A DNA stretch of 8,608 nucleotides from contig DSBP01000224.1 in assembly GCA_011049465.1 (NCBI GenBank), forward strand, positions 1-8,608. Reading direction: 5' to 3'. The position numbers and the translations under genes were made by a program. This document shows, one piece after another, positions 1 through 6,300 of this stretch. The notes beneath the pieces were generated by a model. It was not told the origin of the DNA and ran no database searches. It saw only the letters and a program-made list of their open reading frames with translations. Positions within the stretch are counted from its first letter, which is position 1. Each line of letters begins with the position of its first letter. The DNA comes from a bacterium (GTDB taxonomy: Bacteria; Oederibacteriota; PGYV01; DSBP01).

Positions 1-459
1 CCCCAGGTTCTTGTCCGGCATAAAGACAATTTTATTGTTGGGTATCTTTTTTACTATATCCACGGCATTCGCGGATGTCACGCAGTAATCCAACATTGTC
101 TTTACGTCCGCGTTCGTATTCACATACCCCACAAGCGCGTAATCAGGGTATTTTTCCCTGTATTCTTTCGCCTGTTCAAAAGTAACGCAGTCAGCAAGCG
201 GGCACCCCGCGTCAATCCTGGGTATAATAACCGTTTTCTCGGGGGAGAGGATTTTGGCTGTCTCTGCCATAAATTTCACCCCGCAAAAAACTATGGTTTT
301 TTCCGTGGCAGCCGCGCATTTTCTGGCAAGTTCAAGCGAGTCGCCGGAGAAATCAGCCAGGTCCTGAATGTCAGGAAGCTGGTAATTGTGCGCCACTATT
401 AAAATACCTTTTTCTTTTTTTAAGCTGTTTATCTTCCCGATTATTTCCGCATTATCCAT
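1..459 (-). CDS. nadA: quinolinate synthase NadA, N-terminal 153 residues (3' end beyond window)
   Basis: NadA condenses iminoaspartate with dihydroxyacetone phosphate to quinolinate in de novo NAD synthesis, using an oxygen-sensitive [4Fe-4S] cluster. My translation from ATG at 459 is open to the window edge. It shows the family signatures AHNYQLPDIQDLADFSGDSL (residues 23-42), FCGVKFMAETAKIL (58-71), DAGCPLADC (83-91), a YVNTNADVK stretch and CVTSANAV (106-113), ending in PDKNLG (148-153). Cys86 in the DAGCPLAD motif corresponds to the first cluster-ligand cysteine of the family; the other two ligand cysteines would lie beyond the window. About half of a normal protein of roughly 300 residues is present. 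The start is supported by AAAAGGAG at 469-476. It follows nifS by 30 bases and is probably co-transcribed with it; nadB and nadC may lie further downstream. Recognition is strong; only the missing C-terminus is uncertain. Confidence 0.96.
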   Translation of the reverse strand, partial: MDNAEIIGKINSLKKEKGILIVAHNYQLPDIQDLADFSGDSLELARKCAAATEKTIVFCGVKFMAETAKILSPEKTVIIPRIDAGCPLADCVTFEQAKEYREKYPDYALVGYVNTNADVKTMLDYCVTSANAVDIVKKIPNNKIVFMPDKNLG

Positions 460-489
460 TTTCCGGCTCTCCTTTTGATATTTTCCATT

Positions 490-1686
490 CTAACACTCTT
501 TTCCCGGCGCCGCAACCCTTCCCTTCCACGCCGGCGATACTTCCCTCAGTTTTTCCGCAGAGGCGCGGATAACTTCTATGGCCCTTATAATCTCTTCTTC
601 TGTGTTGTTCCTGCCAATGCTGAACCTGATGGATGACGCTGCCTCTTCATTACTCAGCCCCATGGCTGTCAGCACGCGTGAAGGCTCAACTGAACCTGAC
701 GCGCAGGCAGAGCCTGCTGAGGCGCATATTCCCTCAAGGTCGAGCCTGATTAACAGGGAATCGCCTTCTGTGTATCCTATTCTTATATTAAGCGTATTTC
801 CCAGCCTCTTTTCCCTGCTTCCGTTTACATAAGAGGCAGGGATGTTTTCCAGAATCCCGTTTTCAAGCATGTCTCTCAGCTTTTTGATTCTGTCCCCGTC
901 TTTTTCCTCTTCAAGGCGCTTTTTCGCAAGCTCGCAGGCTTTTCCAAAACCCGCAATCGCGGGCGTGTTTTCTGTGCCCTGCCTTAATCCCTTTTCCTGG
1001 CCTCCGCCTCCAAAAACAGGAAGGACAGAGACGCCCTTCCTTATATATAACGCGCCTGTGCCTTTGGGCCCGTAAAACTTATGCCCTGATAACGAGAGCA
1101 TATCAACACCAAGCTCCTTTACATCAATCCTTATTTTCCCGGCAGCCTGGACAGCGTCTGTGTGAAATATTACATTATTTTCGCGGGCAAGCGAGGCAAA
1201 CTCGGCGATGGGCTGTATCACGCCGGTTTCATTGTTCGCCAGCATTATTGAGGCAAGTATGGTCTCTTTCCTTATTGCCTTTTTGAAATCCGCAGGGCTT
1301 ATGAGGCCGTCTTCATCACAGCCTATGAAGGTTACGTCAAACCCCTCTTTTTCAAGCATCAGGCAGGTTTTATAAACAGCGCTGTGTTCAACAGTTGAGG
1401 TTATTATGTGTTTTCCCCTTTTTGAAAACGCCCTTGCCCCTCCCAATAGCGCCATATTATCCGCCTCTGTGCCGCCCGAGACAAGCGTAATTTCACCGGG
1501 CTGCGCCCCGATAAGCGCGGCCGCGCTTATCCTGGCATCTTCTATGGCTCCACGGCTTAAAAGCGCCCCTTGATATATTGACGATGGATTATAATAGACT
1601 TCTATCATTGTCCTGTTTACGGATTGTATAACTTCGGGATCCGGTTTTGTTGTGGCGTTATTGTCAAGATATATGCATTCTTTCAT
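490..1686 (-). CDS. nifS: cysteine desulfurase, NifS/IscS type
   Basis: This PLP enzyme takes sulfur from L-cysteine as an enzyme persulfide, releasing alanine, for Fe-S cluster assembly. The 398-residue length is normal for the class I (NifS/IscS) group. Visible features are the N-terminal YLDNNATTKPDP (6-17), GGTEADNMAL (71-80), His101 in TVEHSA, NNETG (151-155), HTDAVQ with Asp177 and Gln180, the PLP lysine Lys203 in SLSGHKFYGPKG, RQGTEN (235-240) and the catalytic loop SAGSACASGSVEPS, with Cys328 as the persulfide-bearing residue. The start is preceded by AAGAGG at 1692-1697, 5 bases away. It lies 16 bases after the Rrf2 gene and 30 bases before nadA. Desulfurases beside nad genes are known, for example in Bacillus subtilis, where a NifS-like enzyme serves NadA. 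A dedicated role in maturing NadA is therefore a reasonable inference, but no IscU/NifU scaffold is in view, so a general role cannot be excluded. Confidence 0.96.
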   Translation of the reverse strand: MKECIYLDNNATTKPDPEVIQSVNRTMIEVYYNPSSIYQGALLSRGAIEDARISAAALIGAQPGEITLVSGGTEADNMALLGGARAFSKRGKHIITSTVEHSAVYKTCLMLEKEGFDVTFIGCDEDGLISPADFKKAIRKETILASIMLANNETGVIQPIAEFASLARENNVIFHTDAVQAAGKIRIDVKELGVDMLSLSGHKFYGPKGTGALYIRKGVSVLPVFGGGGQEKGLRQGTENTPAIAGFGKACELAKKRLEEEKDGDRIKKLRDMLENGILENIPASYVNGSREKRLGNTLNIRIGYTEGDSLLIRLDLEGICASAGSACASGSVEPSRVLTAMGLSNEEAASSIRFSIGRNNTEEEIIRAIEVIRASAEKLREVSPAWKGRVAAPGKEC

Positions 1687-1702
1687 CTCTGCCTCTTAGC
1701 CT

Positions 1703-2125
1703 TTATCCGTTGAGGTGAAGGCGCGCCGCTTCCTCAAGGCTTGTCTGAGAAAGGTATTCGACCACTTTTTTATCCAGGTTGACCCATATCTTTCTGATGC
1801 CGCATTTTCCCGCGCGGGCGCAGGCTTTTATGTCAACAGCGCATTTTGACGGCGCAACCCCCGTCTCAACAGAATATAATATATCGTAAATAGTTATTTC
1901 CCCGGGCGATTTTGCCAGAAAAAAACCGCCGCGTTCGCCCTTCAGGCTCTTTACTATTCCTGATTTTCTGAGCTTAACAAATATGTTTTCAAGATAGCGC
2001 GCCGATATTTTCTCCCTTTTGCATATCTCCCTGATTGAAACCGGCTTCGCTCCGTCATTTGAATAAGCGCCGGAAAGATGTGTCAATGCCCGTATGGCGT
2101 ACCTTCCTTTTGTGGAAACCTTCAT
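1703..2125 (-). CDS. Rrf2/IscR-family transcriptional regulator, probable Fe-S sensor
   Basis: This is a 140-residue winged-helix regulator of the Rrf2 family, the usual length. It begins MKVSTKGRYAIRAL, the family's typical N-terminus. The recognition helix region is VSIREICKREKISARYLENI (29-48), followed by the wing GERGGFFLAKSPGEITIYDI (63-82). Three cysteines lie in the cluster-binding position: Cys95, Cys102 and Cys108 (C-X6-C-X5-C); an extra Cys35 lies in the HTH. IscR uses three cysteines plus a histidine three residues after the last; here that place holds Arg111, so cluster ligation may differ. I chose the start at 2125 because it matches the family and has GGAGG at 2132-2136. A longer in-frame start at 2260 would run through the promoter and terminator. 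It leads the nifS-nadA operon and probably represses its own promoter through the inverted repeat at 2147-2165. Alternative reading: a redox, cysteine or NO sensor. Confidence 0.93.
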   Translation of the reverse strand: MKVSTKGRYAIRALTHLSGAYSNDGAKPVSIREICKREKISARYLENIFVKLRKSGIVKSLKGERGGFFLAKSPGEITIYDILYSVETGVAPSKCAVDIKACARAGKCGIRKIWVNLDKKVVEYLSQTSLEEAARLHLNG

Positions 2126-2131
2126 CAGCCG

Positions 2132-2136
2132 CCTCC
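2132..2136 (-). promoter_or_regulatory. ribosome binding site fixing the rrf2 start
   Basis: GGAGG on the minus strand lies 6 bases before the ATG at 2125. It supports this start over the longer in-frame ORF from 2260. Confidence 0.85.
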
Positions 2137-2146
2137 GCGCTTGGTT

Positions 2147-2165
2147 TATCACTCGCTTAGTGATA
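2147..2165 (-). promoter_or_regulatory. probable Rrf2 operator: perfect 7-5-7 inverted repeat
   Basis: The minus strand reads TATCACT-AAGCG-AGTGATA, two perfect 7-base arms with a 5-base spacer. The repeat starts at the last base of the -10 box and covers the expected transcription start. A bound dimer here would block RNA polymerase. Rrf2-family repressors commonly bind partly symmetric sites that overlap their own promoters, so autoregulation is the simplest reading. That this protein binds this site is inferred. Confidence 0.7.
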
Positions 2166-2194
2166 TTATAGCAGAATAAATGGTAAAAAGGCAA
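2165..2194 (-). promoter_or_regulatory. sigma-70-type promoter of the rrf2-nifS-nadA operon
   Basis: On the minus strand a consensus -10 box TATAAT (2165-2170) is preceded by TGC, giving an extended -10 element. A weak -35 candidate TTGCCT lies at 2189-2194 with an 18-base spacer. The predicted start of transcription is near 2158, about 33 bases before the ATG of the regulator. The -10 is convincing; the -35 matches only in part, which suits an extended -10 promoter. Confidence 0.75.
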
Positions 2195-2210
2195 GTAAAA
2201 ATCATGGTTA

Positions 2211-2237
2211 TAAAAACCCCACCTGGGTGAGGGGGGT
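2211..2237 (-). terminator. rho-independent terminator of the surface-protein operon
   Basis: The minus strand reads ACCCC...GGGGT, a 5-base-pair outer stem that continues inward with one mismatch or bulge and two more pairs, closing on a short loop. It is followed directly by TTTTT (2212-2216). It lies 57 bases after the lipoprotein stop codon and before the rrf2 promoter, so it insulates the two operons. There is no T-run on the other side, so it acts on minus-strand transcripts only. Confidence 0.75.
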
Positions 2238-2293
2238 ATCCTGAGCCGTATTTGCGGCAACAGAATAAAAAAATTTTTGCTGAAAACCGTTAA

Positions 2294-3331
2294 CTAATAA
2301 TCCTCTACAACAAAAGAGACAGCTCCGAACGGATGGAGCCAATACTGGTCCGATATATCCGGCTTTGCCGCCGGTGAAGGCTGCTGCGGGTCATACAGTA
2401 TTATGTGCCACACCCCTGCGGCGTCACCCTGCTGTATTATGTAATAAGAATCCATCCGTCCCGTGTATTGCGGCGAGCATGCTGCGGCCTCCTCGTAAAC
2501 AAGGCTGTCGCTTCCGTCATAGTAGAGAATTTTCGCGTCTTCCGTGCAGTAATGGTTGGCGAAAAATATCACATTGCACGAGTTAAGCTTGAAATTATAT
2601 TTTTCCAGGTTAATGCTTCTGTCCATGTTAAGATATACCCGCTGTTTATCCATATGCGCGGCCGTTGGAGTCGGAACCGGCGGATTTTCCGCAAGAATGC
2701 AGTCCATCCTGTCATAAAACGAACTGTTTACAGGGTCATAAACCGACGCCGGAGTGCCCTGCGCCATTACAGCGACGTGCCACGTGCTGTAATCCTCCTC
2801 ATCCCCGCTCATTGTGTAAAACGAGCCATACACATTACCGTCTTCACCCGTAATAAAATCCTTTGCCTCTTCAAGCATGCCACTGTTGTTATAAACAAGC
2901 ACCCTGACCGCCACATCAGAAAAATGTGTGTGAACACGCCCGGTAATTTCACCTCCGGATGTTATGGGGTATATGGACGGAAACTTTAACACAGAGTCCA
3001 GATACAGTTTGGGCTCAAAACAGCTTATCTCCTGCCCGGTATGAGGCGTAACCGTTGCCGTAGGTGTTTCCGTATCCGTAAACACAGGCGTCTGTGTAGG
3101 CGTGACAGTATCTCCGGGCTCATTTGTGCTTGTCGGTGTAAAGGTCAGGGTCACATCACAGCAAGCCGTAATCGTTGATGTCGGTGTATGGCTCAACCCC
3201 ATTTCAACCGTGGAAGCAGCAGTCGCTTCAATGACTGCCGGCTCGCTTGGTACTTTTTTCTCTCCGCACGCGCCCGCAGCCGCAACCGCTATAGCAATCA
3301 CAAACACAGACAGAACTCTTATATTTATCAT
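2294..3331 (-). CDS. secreted lipoprotein with Thr/Pro linker and duplicated domain, function unknown
   Basis: I do not recognise a named family. The 345-residue product starts with a hydrophobic signal (MINIRVLSVFVIAIAVAAAG) and a lipobox-like AGAC, so Cys22 is the probable lipidated residue. Residues 46-98 form a low-complexity linker rich in Thr, Pro and Ser, with a CC pair at 57-58. Two similar domains follow, roughly 104-213 and 229-345: LYLDS/VYLNM, VYNNS/YYDGS, a Glu-Glu-Ala motif, and WHVAVMAQGTP/WHIILYDPQQP recur about 124 residues apart. A short PVPTPTA hinge (219-224) joins them. The domains look like all-beta folds. AAGGAGG at 3337-3343, 5 bases before ATG, supports the start. It is the last gene before the terminator, 63 bases after the large secreted protein, with the same style of linker, so the two products probably act together at the cell surface. 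Lipidation is likely rather than certain, because the lipobox lacks the usual Leu at -3. Confidence 0.8.
   Translation of the reverse strand: MINIRVLSVFVIAIAVAAAGACGEKKVPSEPAVIEATAASTVEMGLSHTPTSTITACCDVTLTFTPTSTNEPGDTVTPTQTPVFTDTETPTATVTPHTGQEISCFEPKLYLDSVLKFPSIYPITSGGEITGRVHTHFSDVAVRVLVYNNSGMLEEAKDFITGEDGNVYGSFYTMSGDEEDYSTWHVAVMAQGTPASVYDPVNSSFYDRMDCILAENPPVPTPTAAHMDKQRVYLNMDRSINLEKYNFKLNSCNVIFFANHYCTEDAKILYYDGSDSLVYEEAAACSPQYTGRMDSYYIIQQGDAAGVWHIILYDPQQPSPAAKPDISDQYWLHPFGAVSFVVEDY
3038..3196 (-). repeat. Thr/Pro-rich linker of the lipoprotein
   Basis: Residues 46-98 of the lipoprotein are mostly Thr, Pro, Ser and Val in TPT-like units, with no hydrophobic core. It reads as an extended spacer that holds the two folded domains away from the membrane anchor. 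It is the same class of sequence as the four linkers of the neighbouring large protein. Confidence 0.75.
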
Positions 3332-3358
3332 GACATCCTCCTTAATTGTTTTCAGGAT

Positions 3359-3378
3359 AGGGGCGCTTTTTCGCCCCT
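3359..3378 (-). other. intergenic stem-loop between large protein and lipoprotein genes
   Basis: The minus strand reads AGGGGCG-AAAAAG-CGCCCCT, a 7-base-pair GC-rich stem with a 6-base loop, placed between the stop at 3395 and the ribosome binding site at 3337. No T-run follows, so it is not a standard terminator. It may protect or process the upstream message or tune the ratio of the two products. The hairpin is seen; the role is inferred. Confidence 0.5.
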
Positions 3379-3394
3379 GCCCCTGTTCCTCCCG

Positions 3395-6300
3395 TCACCG
3401 GATCACAGCTATCTTTTCTCTCACCCTGTAAAAGTCGCTCTCAACAACCACATAGTATATTCCGCTCACAACCTTGTTTCCGTCCGCGTTTGTGCCGTCC
3501 CAGAACACTTCCCTCTGGCCCGTGCCCGTCACTTCACCGTTAAAGAGTTCCTTAATGAACACTCCGTTCCTGTTGTATATGCTTACCCTTATTTTGTCCC
3601 CGCCGTATATATTATAGACTATACGCGCCCGGTCGCCTTCATCTATTTTCAGGACATTTTTAAAGACAACAACGTCTCTCTTTGATATGACCTCCTTGTC
3701 AAACTTGCCGTCACCTGTCCATGTTTCACCGCACAAATCCGTGCCCGTTACAACAGCCCTTGCGACATCTCCGAAACCTGTCTGCTTGGGATAAAGCACG
3801 CGGTAACGCATCGGCTCTCCGGGTATGGGAACCGAGGTAAATTCAAGCACAAGCTTGTTGTCTGAACTGCCGTGCGGATAAACCGTAAGTCCGGGCGGCG
3901 AGACAAGCTCGATTGTGCTCGTAATCTCAAATATGTCATAATCAACCGCCTCAGGGTTCATTATCATGTTCACGGTAAAAACAGGATAAGAACCCGGCAC
4001 GCACGGGTTTTGAGTAGGCGTGACAGTAGGCGTGGCTGTCGGGGTAGCCGTAAAAGTAGCGGTCAGCGTGGCTGTTTGTGTGGCAGTCAATGTTACAGAC
4101 GGCGTTACAGTAGGCGTAGCTGTAAATGTCATGGCAAACATCGGTGTCGGGGTAAATGTCGGCGTAGTGTCCGGCGGGCAGAGCTCGTCTATGTTCCATA
4201 TAACCGCGTCATAACCTGTCCCCGGATTATAGCTGTAGCCCGCGGCTATCAGCCTGCACATTGTCAGCCTTAAAATCCTGAAGGCTTCGTCGTCATTGCC
4301 CGAATCATAAACCCACTCCCCGCCATTTCCGAAGGAAGTGTCAACAGAGCCGTCCATGTTACAGCGCCTTATCACAACCTCTTTGCTTGTTCCGTTGTGC
4401 CTGGTAAAACATATTATAAGCCTGCCGTCTATCTCCAGAACATACGACCCTCTGGTCCCCTCTTCTCCTGTAATCACACCGTTATCGCCGAACGAGGTGT
4501 CGGGCGTACCGTCATGATTCAGCACTATGGTTATCATCTCAGCGCACACAATCTCACAGCCGCTTCCGTCGTCAACATATCCTGTCACCGCTATTTTACC
4601 CTCTACGGTTATCAGGATTGATTTCACAACGCAGTTTTTGTGATTCAAAAGGGTATTGATGTATGTGTAACATCCGTCCGTGCCGAACGTTGTGTTGGGA
4701 GTGCCGTCGTAGTTATACCTCCACACGCAAATTGCCCTGCACGCGCCCGAGCAACCCGGGTCATTTGAATCGCTCCAGCCGGTCACATAAATCTTTCCTG
4801 CGTGACATTTTATATTAACCCCCGAGTCGTTGCCGTTGCCGCCCGCCTGGTTATGAACTTTTCTGCAGCCGCCCGGCCCGAATGTCTCGTCACGCGTGCC
4901 GTCAGCATTGCAGCGCAGTATAAACATATCGTAATCCGTGCCGTTCCACGATTTACCCGTGCACACTATCCTTCCGTATTCGTCAAAATCAAAATCATAG
5001 GCATAATCATTTCCGTTGCCGCCCGCAAGGTTGCTGTATATTCTGTAGCACTGGCTGCCGCCGCCGAACGAGTTGTCAGGCGTGCCGTCAGGCAGGAAGC
5101 GGTAGATGATGACGTCAGCGCACGTTCCTCCGCACGGGTCCGAATAACCAACGACAACTATGCGCCCCTGCGAGTCGCACTTGACAGTGAGCATATCCTC
5201 CCACTTATAATTCACGACAGGGCCCGGGCACTCAAGCCTGCCATTGTTTCCGAATGACGTGTCAATAGAGCCGTCAGGCAGGAAGCGGTATAGCACTATC
5301 ACATAGCATGTACAGCCATCATCCCACTCAAGCGTGACGGTTATTATCCTGCCGTCTGCGTCAATGTATATATTTTTCGCGGTATTGTCACCGGGCTGAA
5401 CTATGACTATCTTTCCGTCATCCGCGAATGTATCGGGCGTCGGCGTGGATGTATGGCTCTGCGTCGCTGTGAATGTAGGCGTTGTTGACGGAGTGGACGT
5501 AAATGTGCCGTCAGTAAAAGTAAAGGTTGGGCTTGGAGTAAATGTGTATGGCGCAGGGCTGCTTCCGCATGTATACCATACGTCATTTTCATAATTACCA
5601 GTTATCATCCAGAGTTTATTGTCAAAAACCGCCATGGCCCCGCCGCCGAAAAGATTCATTCCCGTATGGCTTGAAGCCGCGTGCCAGTTCACCCCGTCAG
5701 TTGACCACCAGCAGTCATAAAACTTAATGTTCCAATACGCGTCAACCCCGCCATATACCCACATTTTGCCTTCATATACCGCGCTTGAGTGGGTATGCCT
5801 TCCGGCAAAAGGCGCGGCCGCGGTTGCCTGCGTCCAGTTTATTCCATCCGTTGAATACCACACATCATTCTTTTCATTGCCAATGCCTGAATGCCCCCCT
5901 ATGACCCACATTTTTCCGTCATATACAACTGCCGAATAATTCCTTCTTGGCGAAAATGGCGCCGACGCCGTCTTTTGCACCCAGTTAATGCCGTCAGCCG
6001 ATGCCCACACATCATTTAGCAGCTGTCCTGAACCTGATATGCCGCCTATTACCCACATTTTTTCGCCTGAGCCGTCGTCAAACACAATACTCTCTATATC
6101 ACACCTCGGCGTAAATACGCCGTTTAAAGTCGCAGCTGTCCAGTTTACCCCGTTTACCGAATACCACGCGTCATTTTTATGCGTGCCGCTCTGGTTGCCG
6201 GCGTAAACCCACATCTTGTCCTGAAAGACGCAAGATGCAAATCCCGACCTTGCTCCAAACGCGACATTTGACGTAAGCTGCGTCCAGTTAACCCCGTCCG

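Noticed and set aside
2245..2258. GCCG-N6-CGGC hairpin just before the terminator
   Set aside because: A 4-base stem without a T-run is too weak to call as a separate element.
2126..2260. Longer in-frame start for the Rrf2 regulator at 2260
   Set aside because: The extra 45 residues have no family match, would be read through the terminator and promoter, and the ATG at 2125 has a good ribosome binding site and the typical MKVSTKGRYA start.
2405..2989. Plus-strand ORF of 194 residues opposite the lipoprotein
   Set aside because: Composition is unlike a real protein, it overlaps a well-supported gene, and the opposite frame shows a signal peptide and duplicated domain.
4020..4214. Plus-strand ORF coding for a Val/Gly repeat (and similar ones at 5403, 6426 and 6978)
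   Set aside because: These are the antisense reading of the Thr/Pro linkers; the repeats give artificial VGVAVGV peptides and no start signals were seen.
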